Assembly: GCA_051155755.1 (NCBI GenBank) | Contig: DAXETY010000136.1 | Span: forward strand, 1 to 45,358 | DNA length: 45,358 nt | Reading direction: 5' to 3' | Source of the DNA: DAXETY01 sp051155755 | GTDB lineage: Bacteria; Desulfobacterota; Desulfobacteria; Desulfobacterales; SG8-13 | The notes under the pieces: model-generated | Databases searched by the model: none | Told to the model about the DNA's origin: nothing | What the model saw: the letters and a program-made list of their open reading frames with translations, nothing else | Made by a program: the position numbers and the translations under genes | In this document: in pieces, positions 1 to 7,946 of the stretch | Numbering within the stretch: the first letter of the stretch is position 1 | Layout of the letters: each line of letters begins with the position of its first letter

Positions 1-1587
1 GTCGGCCACCTTCACGATCACATACTTTCCCAACATTGCGCTTAGGTTTTTCGCCGGATGATCATCGAGAATCACGTTCCCGGTTTTGACACGCAACTCT
101 CCGCCGTGGGGCATCGCCTCCCAGGCGTTCACAAACAGGTTCAAAAATACCTGACTGATTTGACCTTGATCCACTTCCGATAACCAAAGGTCCGTGTGCA
201 AATCGCTCTCAATGACAAGCTCTTTTTTCGTGCGACCGAACAGCATCAGGTTGTCTTTGACAAGGGTATTGATATCGGTGACTTGCACCTCGTATTTACC
301 GCCTCGCGCAAATCCCAGGAGTCGTCCGGTCAGGTCGGCGGCGTTTTTAACGTAAAATTCAACTCCTTCCAGGTGTTCGACCAGCGGGTGGTTCGGGTCG
401 AGTTCGGACAACATCAGTGAAGTCCGGCCCTGAATACCTGTGAGGATGTTGTTGAAATCATGTGCGATGCCACCGGCCAATCGGCCGATACTGTCCATTC
501 GTTCCGTGCGGGCCAACTGGTTCTCGAGTCGTTTGCGTTCCGAAATGTCTCTTGCGAATTCAACCACTCCGGTGACCCGGCCGCTTTCCTTGTCTTTGAT
601 TGGATAGCTGTATAGTTCGAGCCACCTTTCTTCCGAGCCGGACGGACCGCAAACCACCTCCCGTTCGGTTTGGCCGGACTGCAGACAACGCAAAGTGGGG
701 CATGGTTCACAGGGGGTGGATTGTTTTTGATAGCATTCGTAACATTTTTTGCCGACCAGTGGCACCTGGGAGCGATACCAATCCCGCATGACACTGTTGG
801 TATGTCGAATGTTCAAATCCGGCTCCAGCACACTGATCCCGTCCTGAATGCTTTCAATGACATCACCGAGAAAGCTTTCGCTGTCCCGCAACGCTTTTTC
901 AATCCGTTTTCGCTCGGCGATTTCAACCGTCAATTCCTGGTTGGCCCTGCCAAGGTCATCCGTGCGCCGGTGCACTTCCTGAATTGCCGTCTCCAGTTGC
1001 CGGTTGGCGGTCTTCAGGCGAGACTGAATGCTTTCGCGAACTTCTTCCATGACAACGGCGAACAAAAAGATGACCAAATAGGCCGGAATGAACCGAATGA
1101 TAAAATCGTTGTGATAGGTGGTAATGACTGCAACCATCGGCCCCGCAATGAATACTGCGATGATTGAGGCCAGCAATGCCAGTGAGGCCGCCAGGCCGCG
1201 GGTGGCACCCAGCAGGAATATGGCAATTAGCGGGTAGGTCAATGCCCAGATGCTGGCTGTGTTGTTCTCCCCACCGTATGCGGTTAAAAAAAGATAGAAT
1301 AATCCAGTCGCCAGGGTACCGAGGTAGGCGACTCGATTGCAGCGCTTTGTTTTTTTCAAATAGATAAACAACAGCGTCAAAAACAAAAAAACGGTAATGT
1401 CAACCGCTGCCAGCAAAAAATTTCGCTCGGCCATTGCGATGGCAGCCAGCACGGCCAGGAAAAAATTTCCCAGCAATATCATCATGTTAATCAGAAAGGT
1501 TTTGCGCCTCGGCTCGAAGTCCGGATCGAGCACTTCGATGTCTCCGACAACCCTTGTCACAATCCATTTCTTGATGATTTCAACCAT
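1..1587 (-). CDS. Membrane PAS-domain sensor histidine kinase (C-terminus cut by window edge)
   Basis: The reading frame is open from the ATG at 1587 to position 1 (529 codons) and lacks only the end of the ATPase domain. Residues 30-170 hold several hydrophobic segments, so the input domain is integral to the inner membrane. A coiled-coil stretch and one PAS domain (about 220-350) follow. The HisKA box is GGIAHDFNN with phospho-acceptor His376. The N box reads LFVNAWEAMP, and the frame stops just at the Asp of the G1 box. The PAS domain carries a Cys-rich stretch (CYECYQ, then CEPCP and C) at about 277-300, which could bind metal or sense redox; that is inference. An in-frame stop lies three codons upstream of ATG1587, which fixes the start. 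No response regulator is adjacent in the same orientation; the NarL-type pair at 1879-4021 is a separate unit. Confidence 0.9.
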   Translation of the reverse strand, partial: MVEIIKKWIVTRVVGDIEVLDPDFEPRRKTFLINMMILLGNFFLAVLAAIAMAERNFLLAAVDITVFLFLTLLFIYLKKTKRCNRVAYLGTLATGLFYLFLTAYGGENNTASIWALTYPLIAIFLLGATRGLAASLALLASIIAVFIAGPMVAVITTYHNDFIIRFIPAYLVIFLFAVVMEEVRESIQSRLKTANRQLETAIQEVHRRTDDLGRANQELTVEIAERKRIEKALRDSESFLGDVIESIQDGISVLEPDLNIRHTNSVMRDWYRSQVPLVGKKCYECYQKQSTPCEPCPTLRCLQSGQTEREVVCGPSGSEERWLELYSYPIKDKESGRVTGVVEFARDISERKRLENQLARTERMDSIGRLAGGIAHDFNNILTGIQGRTSLMLSELDPNHPLVEHLEGVEFYVKNAADLTGRLLGFARGGKYEVQVTDINTLVKDNLMLFGRTKKELVIESDLHTDLWLSEVDQGQISQVFLNLFVNAWEAMPHGGELRVKTGNVILDDHPAKNLSAMLGKYVIVKVAD

Positions 1588-1878
1588 CGCGGTTCATGAT
1601 GCTTCACAGTTTTCAGTTGGGTATAAACAGGCATCCTGCATGCGAGATACAAAGCGGATGCATGAATCGCCTGTGCACCCGGATATGGATGTCACAGGCA
1701 GTGGAACGGAATTGCAAATACGGTTTATGAAAGAATGATCATTTAAAAATATCGGCAGAAAATGAAAATTCTTGAGGAAAAAAAGCGGCAAAAAGCGATG
1801 GGATCGCAACAGATGAGAGATCGGCATGCAAGAATCGGTCAGGCGCGGTGGTGCGGCCTGGCGAATCCCCGATGGCGC

Positions 1879-2553
1879 TTATCGCCAAAGTTCGACATCG
1901 ACGATACCCAGCCGTACGGCATAGCGCATCAGTTCGATGGAGTTGTGAATTTCAAGTTTGCTGTAAATGTTGGATCGATGGTTCTCGACGGTTTTCTGGC
2001 TGATGTGCAGCCGTTCGGCAATTTCCCGCACGCTGTGGCCTTCGGCCAGCAGGGCCATGATTTCCTGTTCACGGGCGGTCAGGCTGTCGTAATTGCTGTC
2101 GGTGATTTTCGGACTACCGGGCTGTTTTTGCATCAACTTTTCCACAACCTGGGCAGAAACGGCGCTGTCCATGTAATAGTCGTCTCTGGCCATGGCATCG
2201 AGCGCCGCGATCAAATTTTCAGCGGCCGACTCCTTGACCACGTATCCCCGGGCCCCGGATTGAAATGCACTGGCAATATAGTCTGCTTTGGAGTGCATGC
2301 TGAGCACCAGCGAGCGAACCTTCGGCAGTCGGCCCTGCAGCTCACGAATCAATTCGATGCCGCTGCGGTCCGGCAGGGACAGATCGACGATCATGATGTC
2401 GGGTTGGATTTTCTGGGCCAATTCTAAAGCCGTGCGCGCTTCCCCGGCCTCTGCGATGACTTCGTATCGGGGATTTTTCCCGATCAAAGCCTTGATACCT
2501 TCCCGAAAAACAGGGTGGTCGTCTACAATCATTACCGTTTTTTTAGCCGTCAT
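1879..2553 (-). CDS. NarL/FixJ-family response regulator (REC-LuxR HTH)
   Basis: This 224-residue two-domain regulator has a receiver domain with acidic pocket VDDHP near residue 10 and phospho-acceptor Asp57 in IVDLSLPDRSG. It ends in a LuxR-type helix-turn-helix (about 155-220) with the signature LTAREQEIMALLAEG and the recognition-helix region ISQKTVENHRSNIYSKL. The start at 2553 is chosen because GAGGAG lies about 8 nt upstream and the receiver begins immediately. A longer frame would run deep into the preceding kinase gene. The first 11 bases overlap the end of the kinase at 2543-4021, so the two are translationally coupled and should form a cognate pair. The genes it controls cannot be read from the window. 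Confidence 0.94.
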   Translation of the reverse strand: MTAKKTVMIVDDHPVFREGIKALIGKNPRYEVIAEAGEARTALELAQKIQPDIMIVDLSLPDRSGIELIRELQGRLPKVRSLVLSMHSKADYIASAFQSGARGYVVKESAAENLIAALDAMARDDYYMDSAVSAQVVEKLMQKQPGSPKITDSNYDSLTAREQEIMALLAEGHSVREIAERLHISQKTVENHRSNIYSKLEIHNSIELMRYAVRLGIVDVELWR

Positions 2554-4021
2554 CTTGCGTCTCCTCGGCGGGTATTTTGAGCGAAATTTTGGTTCCTTTT
2601 TCGTGTTCCGACCGTATATCGAAGTCCCCGTTGAGAATCCTGGCGCGCTGCTGCATGCTGACCAGTCCCATCCGTTTTTCCGGGGCGACCCGGGAAAGCA
2701 CCTCCTGAATGTCAAAACCGCGCCCGTTGTCTTCGATGCGCACAATGATGTGCGGATGAACCCTGACCAGGCGCACGGAGACACGACTGGCCCGGGCGTG
2801 CTTTTGAACGTTGTTCAAGCCTTCCTGAATCAATCGATACAGTGAGATTGCCACTGCGGCCGGCAATCTTGCGTGGGTCAATCCGGCGGACTGGAATTCA
2901 ACCGGCATGCCGGTCTTTTCGCTGAAATCCCGGCAAAAATTCTCCACGACCCGAACGAGCCCCATCTCCTCCAAACCCGGTGGGCGCATTTCGTAGGACA
3001 GGTCGCGCACGGCCATAATGGTCCGTTCGAGACTGCGTGAAAGTTCCTGCAGTCCGGCTGCGAAAAGCTCGGGCAGCTGTGCGCAGTGATCCATCATCAT
3101 GTCGCAGGATATTTTGGCCGCGGAAAGATCCTGTGCCACCCGGTCGTGTAATTCACTGGAAATCATGCGGCGCTCGTTTTCCTGGGCGTCGATTAAGGCC
3201 CGGCTCAGCGCCTGGATGTTCTTGCGGGCCTGCTCGTGTTCGATGATATGCCCCAGGCGTTCGGCAATGGTGGATAAAAGCATTTGTTCTTCTTCCAGGA
3301 AAAAGGCCTCTCCGACGGGGTGTTGTTCCCGGGTGTAGCCGACTTCCAGCGTTCCGAAGGGAACACCGCCGACGCGGATTCTGCGTGCCAGTTTGAGCCG
3401 GGTCTGCGCATAATTGTCACTGCGGTATTGCCGGCTTTTCAGAACGATTCGGGCCCAGGTAATCTCCGGGTATTGCAGTGCGGGAGGTATGAGTTCGACC
3501 ACCCCCTGCAGGATGCCCTCCAAGTTCGAGCCCGGTTCGCTGACGAGTTTCGATATACCGTAAAGGCAGTGCAGTTCCTTGACCCGTTCCCGCAGTGCCC
3601 GGGTGCGTTCCGACAGCAGCGCTTCCGCGGCCCTGCGTTCGGAGACATCGTGCATAAAACCGAAACCGTACAACATGACGCCGTCCGGGCTGCGTACCGT
3701 ATCGGCCCGTTCCCACAGGGCAAACCTTCGACCGGCCGCGTCGTATACATCCAGTTCACCCTCCCAGCTTTCACCGCGTGCCAGGGCCGGAGCCACTTCC
3801 TGCTCCAGGATTTTCACCGACTCCGGCGGGTAATAATCCCGGTAGTTCATCCGCCTGAGGGACCGGCCGAACAAATTTTCGTGAGCCCGGTTGATATAAA
3901 CCAGTTTACCGGAAGGATCACTGACGGCGATGGCCTCGCTCGACGATTCGACAATGGCCTTGAACAGGCGCAGTTCTTCCTGGACCCGTTGTTCGATATG
4001 ATTGATTTTTTTTGCTTTCAT
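2543..4021 (-). CDS. NarL-type (HisKA_3) sensor histidine kinase with PAS and GAF-like domains
   Basis: A 492-residue soluble kinase. It has a PAS domain (about 15-125), a helical linker and a GAF-like region (about 145-265). The HisKA_3 dimerisation box ERRMISSELHDRVAQDL carries the phospho-acceptor His292. The HATPase_c domain contains LIQEGLNNVQKHA (N box), DNGRGFD (G1) and RMGLVSMQQR (G2). No membrane segment is seen, so it senses a cytoplasmic signal. The ATG at 4021 is preferred over a GTG at 4063 because AAGGAA sits 8 nt upstream of it. The gene overlaps the LuxR-type regulator at 1879-2553, its obvious phosphotransfer partner. It is divergent from the HU gene, with a 207-bp spacer. 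Confidence 0.93.
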   Translation of the reverse strand: MKAKKINHIEQRVQEELRLFKAIVESSSEAIAVSDPSGKLVYINRAHENLFGRSLRRMNYRDYYPPESVKILEQEVAPALARGESWEGELDVYDAAGRRFALWERADTVRSPDGVMLYGFGFMHDVSERRAAEALLSERTRALRERVKELHCLYGISKLVSEPGSNLEGILQGVVELIPPALQYPEITWARIVLKSRQYRSDNYAQTRLKLARRIRVGGVPFGTLEVGYTREQHPVGEAFFLEEEQMLLSTIAERLGHIIEHEQARKNIQALSRALIDAQENERRMISSELHDRVAQDLSAAKISCDMMMDHCAQLPELFAAGLQELSRSLERTIMAVRDLSYEMRPPGLEEMGLVRVVENFCRDFSEKTGMPVEFQSAGLTHARLPAAVAISLYRLIQEGLNNVQKHARASRVSVRLVRVHPHIIVRIEDNGRGFDIQEVLSRVAPEKRMGLVSMQQRARILNGDFDIRSEHEKGTKISLKIPAEETQDDG

Positions 4022-4228
4022 GCCTGAATTCCTTGATAGCCGGCAGAATCGCCTCGGTCGCACCAGCGATTATTTGCTCGAACGCAACGGCATCGCTGAC
4101 ATTCGAAAGTGCCGCCGAACTTCCAAAAATTCAGCGGATGCCCCTTGATTCTAATTGACAAAAAAATCGAAATAAAGCAAAGTCAGCCACATTTTTCAGG
4201 TAACCCATTCCCAAGGAGGATATTTATC

Positions 4229-4501
4229 ATGACGAAAGCAGAGCTTGTTGAACAAATGGCCAATGATGCGGGCATCACCAAAACCGCTGCCGAAACCGCC
4301 CTCCAATCGATGATCGACGGCATCACCCAGGCACTCAAAGGAAAAGACGGAAAGGTCACGCTTGTCGGTTTCGGCACGTTCCAAAAGGTTCGGCGCAAAG
4401 CCCGCACCGGAAGGAACCCTCAAACCGGAGAATCCATCAAAATCAAGGCCTCCAATTCGGTGAAGTTCAAACCGGGCAAAAAACTGAAAGAAGAGGTCTG
4501 A
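4229..4501 (+). CDS. hup: HU-family DNA-binding protein
   Basis: A 90-residue histone-like protein, the canonical HU length. It begins MTKAELVEQMA and contains the family signature GFGTFQKVRRKARTGRNPQTG, the beta-arm that inserts into the minor groove, and the usual C-terminal VKFKPGKKLK. Small dimeric HU proteins bend DNA and compact the nucleoid. The start at 4229 is fixed by a strong AAGGAGG about 9 nt upstream; the frame is open further upstream but has no homologous sequence there. A TTGACA hexamer at 4155-4160 lies on the right strand for a promoter, but no convincing -10 box follows. Three nucleotides after the stop codon begins a repeat that carries a terminator hairpin (4541-4568). 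Confidence 0.96.
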   Translation: MTKAELVEQMANDAGITKTAAETALQSMIDGITQALKGKDGKVTLVGFGTFQKVRRKARTGRNPQTGESIKIKASNSVKFKPGKKLKEEV

Positions 4502-4586
4502 TTCTTGCCCAAGCCGGGTGCGACTGCAAGTTCAACTTGGAAGCACAACCGTGCTTGTGTATTTTCTTGCCAGCGCCGAGTGCTGC
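4502..4586 (+). repeat. Dispersed repeat family A, copy 1 (with terminator hairpin for HU)
   Basis: This copy shares the core CCGGGTGCGACTGCAAGTTC with copies at 8865-8951 (+), 15216-15299 (-) and 23471-23520 (-). All then read a variant of CATCGAAGCACAA, and the longer copies end in TTCTTGCC followed by a GCCGAGTG-like tail. In this copy AAGCAC (4541-4546) pairs perfectly with GTGCTT (4551-4556) across an AACC loop, followed by ATTTTCTT. This is an intrinsic-terminator shape directly behind the HU stop codon. Confidence 0.8.
4541..4568 (+). terminator. Intrinsic terminator of HU gene, inside repeat A1
   Basis: Six-bp stem AAGCAC/GTGCTT, tetraloop AACC, then a T-rich tract (attttctt), 40 nt after the HU stop. 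The stem is short, so efficiency is uncertain. Confidence 0.5.
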
Positions 4587-4601
4587 ATGCAGACTGATCA
4601 A

Positions 4602-4638
4602 GGCCGGGCGGCCCGAGCTTATCGGACTACGCCCGGCC
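4602..4638. terminator. GC-rich hairpin between convergent HU and cupin genes
   Basis: GGCCGGGCG (4602-4610) pairs perfectly with CGCCCGGCC (4630-4638). An inner CCGA/TCGG pair lies inside the loop. It sits between the convergent ends of HU (4501) and the cupin (4642), the normal place for a shared terminator. There is only a short T run on the plus strand and none on the minus strand, so its termination role is inferred. Confidence 0.45.
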
Positions 4639-4641
4639 CTT

Positions 4642-5034
4642 TCACCTCGCTGCGTGTAGTTTTCCCCCGCTTCGGTCACGGTAATTTTGCACCTGGAACC
4701 GCGGGGTGCAGATTGCGTAGAAGACCAGATCCTCGGTGTCGATGTTTTCAATCCACTGAACGAATCCGGGCGGAATGACGGCCAAATCGCCCGCATGCAT
4801 TTGCCGTGGTTCGGCACCTTCGATATGGGCCCGTCCGGTTCCGGAGACGATCAGGTAACGCTCTGCGGTTCCTTCCAAAGAATGCGGCCGGGTGCGCTGA
4901 CCGGGCGCCACCCGGGCCCGGGCGATGGACACCTGCGGATCGGCGCTGCGATTCCAGATTTCCGCTATGCGGCAGTTTTCTTTAAAGAATTCGAACTCTT
5001 TCCAGTCCTCCTGGAACACGTATTCGCTTCTCAT
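4642..5034 (-). CDS. Small cupin-domain protein (mannose-6-phosphate isomerase-like)
   Basis: A 130-residue single-domain cupin. The conserved beta-barrel motifs are visible: PGQRTRPHSLEGTAERYLIVSG (motif 1 region) and GDLAVIPPGFVQWIENI (motif 2 region). Motif 1 has H followed by E but lacks the full HxH pair, so metal binding may be altered. ATG5034 is chosen because GGAG lies 5 nt upstream and the cupin fold starts right after it; the longer open frame upstream reads through repeat sequence. It is divergent from a second cupin at 5393, and the spacer between them is packed with repeats. The substrate cannot be predicted; such proteins act as sugar isomerases, dioxygenases or ligand binders. 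Confidence 0.85.
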   Translation of the reverse strand: MRSEYVFQEDWKEFEFFKENCRIAEIWNRSADPQVSIARARVAPGQRTRPHSLEGTAERYLIVSGTGRAHIEGAEPRQMHAGDLAVIPPGFVQWIENIDTEDLVFYAICTPRFQVQNYRDRSGGKLHAAR

Positions 5035-5145
5035 CTTTTCTCCGAAGGTCCCGCGCCGGTTTCGATGATTGCGGTGGTCAATAGAGTTGACGATCGTCTC
5101 CGGGCCCGTTATATATTTTCTGCCGTTAAAATTCACGGCAAAATA

Positions 5146-5199
5146 AAATTTGAAACGCTCAACATCCAAATTCCATGTTGAGCAATTGTCGAGGTTGCC
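5146..5199. repeat. Repeat B and repeat C joined as a palindromic unit
   Basis: The 15-mer AAATTTGAAACGCTC (5146-5160, repeat B) recurs exactly at 5350-5364 and 27528-27542 on the plus strand and at 8696-8710 on the minus strand. It is followed by AACAT, a short spacer and ATGTTGAGC, so GCTCAACAT and ATGTTGAGC form a perfect inverted pair. The second arm runs into GAGCAATTGTCGAGGTTGCC (5180-5199, repeat C), which has relatives at 11027-11040, 19305-19318 and 22563-22583. Confidence 0.7.
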
Positions 5200-5216
5200 G
5201 TAGGTACAAGGAAGAG

Positions 5217-5249
5217 GCCGTTGGGCTATATTCAAATATGCCCAACGGC
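5217..5249. repeat. Strong imperfect palindrome in divergent cupin spacer
   Basis: GCCGTTGGGC (5217-5226) pairs perfectly with GCCCAACGGC (5240-5249). Inside it ATATT (5228-5232) pairs with AATAT (5235-5239), leaving a single bulged T: 15 bp of stem with a 2-nt loop. A second small hairpin ACGGCG/CGCCGT follows at 5245-5261. No T run follows, so a repeat or extragenic palindromic element is more likely than a terminator. Confidence 0.65.
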
Positions 5250-5349
5250 GTCTGACGCCGTAGATGCGGCAAGATCGGCAATCCCGGAGGGTTTCCAATT
5301 TTCAAAATTAAAATCGATGGAATCGATTGAATCAATTTATAGTTTTTGA

Positions 5350-5364
5350 AAATTTGAAACGCTC
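5350..5364 (+). repeat. Repeat B copy 2
   Basis: Exact copy of the 15-mer AAATTTGAAACGCTC followed by AACATGG, 29 nt upstream of the cupin start at 5393. It is in the same orientation as the copy at 5146. Confidence 0.65.
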
Positions 5365-5392
5365 AACATGGAACGGAAGGGAGTGCGGAACC

Positions 5393-5740
5393 ATGCACAT
5401 AATCCGATTTACCAAGGCCGAGCGATATGAACCCGAACCGGACTGGGTCCGGGTGAGCCTGTGCAACCAGGAAGACATCTCCCTGGAGCACTTCGTAAAA
5501 CCGCCGAACCATGCCTCTCCGCGTCACTCCCACCCAAACGCCCAGGTTCTGGTCGTTCTGCGCGGCGCCCTCGAGATCATAACCGACGAAGAGGGAGAGC
5601 AATTGCTGAATCAAGGAGACGCGGTCTATATCCCCGGCAATCAGCCGCACATCGTTAAAAATGCGCTGGACGAACCTTCCGTCGGTCTCGACATTTTCGT
5701 GCCCGGTCGAGATTTCGATTTCTGGCTCAAACGCAAATGA
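5393..5740 (+). CDS. Small cupin-domain protein
   Basis: A 115-residue cupin with the metal-site motif SPRHSHPNAQVLVVLRGALE, which contains the classical HxH and downstream Glu region. Motif 2 is GDAVYIPGNQPHIVKN with its conserved His. The complete ligand set suggests a metal-binding small-molecule enzyme or sensor; the ligand is unknown. ATG5393 follows an AAGGGAG about 10 nt upstream. The longer open frame begins inside repeat sequence and is not used. Its stop overlaps the first ATG of the CBM48 gene (ATGA at 5737-5740), so the two are likely translationally coupled. lhgO follows in the same direction, giving a probable three-gene operon 5393-7268. Confidence 0.87.
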   Translation: MHIIRFTKAERYEPEPDWVRVSLCNQEDISLEHFVKPPNHASPRHSHPNAQVLVVLRGALEIITDEEGEQLLNQGDAVYIPGNQPHIVKNALDEPSVGLDIFVPGRDFDFWLKRK

Positions 5741-6051
5741 GTCGTGCCGAAGGCTGCCCGCGCTCCCGACTTCCGAATCACGCCATGCCCGAGAAAAAAA
5801 AAGTTACATTTCGACTCAAATTCCCCGATGCGACCACGGTCATGCTGGTGGGAGATTTCAATCACTGGTCCCGCAACGCCGCTCCGATGACTCCGGATGA
5901 GACCGGGCGTTGGCGCACCACCCTCCGGCTGGTTCCCGGACGCTACGAATTCAAGTTCCTTGTGGACGGCAAATGGAGAGAGCCAGCCGCCAATGAGAAC
6001 GCGGTCCGCAACCGCTTCGGGACCCGCAACAACGTCGTCTTCATCCACTAG
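5737..6051 (+). CDS. Stand-alone glycogen-binding (CBM48/AMPK-type) domain protein
   Basis: The 104-residue product is almost entirely one carbohydrate-binding module of the AMPK-beta/isoamylase N-terminal type. It reads FRLKFPDATTVMLVGDFNHW, then GRWRTTLRLVPGRYEFKFLVDGKW. The aromatic residues of NHW and DGKW are those that contact alpha-glucan in the family. No catalytic domain is attached. The start is ambiguous: ATG5737 overlaps the upstream cupin stop (ATGA coupling), while ATG5785 would drop 16 low-conservation residues; neither has a strong ribosome site. A role as a glycogen-targeting or sensing partner is inference. Glycogen phosphorylase lies about 31 kb away in the same window. Confidence 0.88.
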   Translation: MSRAEGCPRSRLPNHAMPEKKKVTFRLKFPDATTVMLVGDFNHWSRNAAPMTPDETGRWRTTLRLVPGRYEFKFLVDGKWREPAANENAVRNRFGTRNNVVFIH

Positions 6052-6065
6052 TTCGTGGAGGATAT

Positions 6066-7268
6066 TTGGAAACATATGATTTTGTTCTGGTCGGCGGCGG
6101 CATCGTCGGCGTCTCCACTGCCTGGCAACTGAAAAAGACCCATCCTGGTGCCGGCATCTTGCTGCTGGAAAAAGAATCGTCACTGGCGCAGCATCAGACC
6201 GGTCACAATTCCGGAGTCATCCATGCCGGTGTTTATTACCAACCCGGAAGCCTGAAAGCCGAATTCTGCAAACGGGGCGCCGCCGATACGCTGGCATTTT
6301 GCCGGGAGCACGAACTTCCCGTAGAACAGTGCGGCAAGTTGCTGGTTGCCACCGATGAAACGGAGCTGCAGCGAATGGAGGCCCTGGAACGACGCTGCGT
6401 CCAAAACGGCATCGAGACCCGGCGTATCTCCGAAAGCGAGCTTAAAAAGCGGGAGCCGAACATCATCGGCCTGGGGGCGATATTTGTCCCGGCTACCGGC
6501 ATTACCGACTATCGGGCCATTACGCGGAAGATGGCCGAGCTGTTTGTCAGCCTTGGCGGCCGGCTCCGCACCGGCGTCGAGGTCAACGCACTGCAGGAAT
6601 CTTCCGGCAGGGTATCGATCCAGGCCGGGAATCGCCGTATCGAAGCAAAGTACCTGCTTGTTTGCGGCGGACTGATGGCCGATCGCCTGGCCAAACGCAT
6701 GGGCATCAGCGTGGACTTTCAGATCGTGCCGTTTCGCGGCGAATATTATCGTTTGACCTCCCGTCACAACCGCATCGTCCGGCACCTGATCTATCCGATT
6801 CCCGATCCCGAATTGCCCTTTTTAGGCGTCCACCTGACCCGCATGATCGACGGCTCGGTCACCGTGGGCCCCAATGCCGTAATCGGCTGGAAACGAGAGG
6901 GCTACGGCCGTGTCAACATCGACATTCGGGATTGTGCCGAAATGCTGACATTTCCCGGGTTCTGGCGGGTTGTGTCCGGCAACTTCATCTCCGGTCTCAG
7001 CGAGATGCGGGACTCTGTCTTCAAAGGCGGCTACCTGAAGCGAATTCACAAATACTGTCCCATGCTGACCCTGCAGGATCTGAAACCCTACCCGGCCGGC
7101 ATTCGGGCCCAGGCGGTAAAAAAAGACGGCAGCCTGGTACATGACTTTCTTTTCGCCGAAAGCGCACAGTCGCTGCACGTGTGCAATGCGCCTTCACCGG
7201 CGGCGACCTCCGCCATTCCCATCGGCGACTACCTGTGCCGCAAAATGGCCCGCAAATTCTCTCTGTAA
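6066..7268 (+). CDS. lhgO: L-2-hydroxyglutarate dehydrogenase/oxidase (FAD-dependent)
   Basis: A 400-residue DAO-family flavoprotein. The N-terminal Rossmann motif is VLVGGGIVGVSTAWQL. The family signature HNSGVIHAGVYYQPGSLKAE follows, then PFRGEYYRL and a C-terminal FAD-contact region NAPSPAATSAIPIGDYL. The family oxidises L-2-hydroxyglutarate to 2-oxoglutarate and passes electrons to the quinone pool, repairing a by-product of central metabolism. The start is TTG6066: GGAGG lies 4 nt upstream and the Rossmann fold begins five codons later. The nearby ATG is out of frame. It follows the CBM48 gene by 14 nt in an apparent operon. Confidence 0.93.
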   Translation: METYDFVLVGGGIVGVSTAWQLKKTHPGAGILLLEKESSLAQHQTGHNSGVIHAGVYYQPGSLKAEFCKRGAADTLAFCREHELPVEQCGKLLVATDETELQRMEALERRCVQNGIETRRISESELKKREPNIIGLGAIFVPATGITDYRAITRKMAELFVSLGGRLRTGVEVNALQESSGRVSIQAGNRRIEAKYLLVCGGLMADRLAKRMGISVDFQIVPFRGEYYRLTSRHNRIVRHLIYPIPDPELPFLGVHLTRMIDGSVTVGPNAVIGWKREGYGRVNIDIRDCAEMLTFPGFWRVVSGNFISGLSEMRDSVFKGGYLKRIHKYCPMLTLQDLKPYPAGIRAQAVKKDGSLVHDFLFAESAQSLHVCNAPSPAATSAIPIGDYLCRKMARKFSL

Positions 7269-7378
7269 CGCCTGTGCGGTCGCTTCTAAGTAACATGCTT
7301 TTGAATTCGGTTCCGAGAGACAGAAACCGGCCGGCACGATGGACGGCCCTGCGGCTTGGCAATGTCGCGTTTTTCGTA

Positions 7379-7400
7379 GGGCAGGTCACTGCACCTGCCC
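7379..7400. repeat. Perfect hairpin between convergent genes
   Basis: GGGCAGGT (7379-7386) and ACCTGCCC (7393-7400) form an 8-bp perfect stem with a 6-nt loop, between the end of lhgO and the convergent small membrane gene. No T run follows on either strand, so it is listed as a palindrome rather than a terminator. Confidence 0.5.
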
Positions 7401-7457
7401 GTTGCCGAGGGAATGTTCCTTACCGGTTTGGCCGCCGCGCAGCGGAGTGGCTCGCTT

Positions 7458-7841
7458 TTAAGAGAGAAGCCGATCGATCCGATCATCGACTTCCGCAAGG
7501 GACTTTTTCATCAATCCGACAATGTCCATGAAAGCCTTACGGCATTTGGCATCGGTTTTATCCGGATCGGTCATGAACTCGCGAAATCGGACCCCGACTT
7601 CCTTGGGCATCGTCAAGGTAAACTCCGAGATCATCTCCGAAGAGAAACTGTTTTCACGCATGGCACGGAACAGATCGGTGAGATTGTAACGAAAGCTTCT
7701 TTCGAGCCGCTCCCTTTCGATTCGCAGCTGTTCGAGTTCAGATGAACGTTTCCAGCGCTTTTGGTCCATAATCAATGTGACCATAGGTGCCAAACTTGCG
7801 ATCAACCCTCCGACGACAACACCGACCAGCATATCGATCAT
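7458..7841 (-). CDS. Small membrane-anchored coiled-coil protein of unknown function
   Basis: A 127-residue protein with one N-terminal transmembrane helix (about 2-25, MLVGVVVGGLIASLAPMVTL). A long charged helical region follows (SSELEQLRIERERLERSF), then a C-terminal segment with leucine spacing that suggests coiled coil. The predicted topology is a short anchor with a cytoplasmic helical tail. ATG7841 has GGAGGA 6 nt upstream. It follows the SPOR-protein gene in the same direction after about 105 nt and may be co-transcribed. I do not recognise the family. Confidence 0.72.
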   Translation of the reverse strand: MIDMLVGVVVGGLIASLAPMVTLIMDQKRWKRSSELEQLRIERERLERSFRYNLTDLFRAMRENSFSSEMISEFTLTMPKEVGVRFREFMTDPDKTDAKCRKAFMDIVGLMKKSLAEVDDRIDRLLS

Positions 7842-7946
7842 CTACGTCCTCCGCAGCGATATAGGAAAGCCTGACCCTCCGGGCCTACCCGTTGGCACGA
7901 ATTTCCGTGGTGCTCCCAAGTATGATGAAAACCAGACAGATTGGAA

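Noticed and set aside
1588..1878. Spacer between the two kinase units examined for a gene or riboswitch
   Set aside because: Short frames on both strands have no ribosome site; no c-di-GMP or other riboswitch core was recognised.
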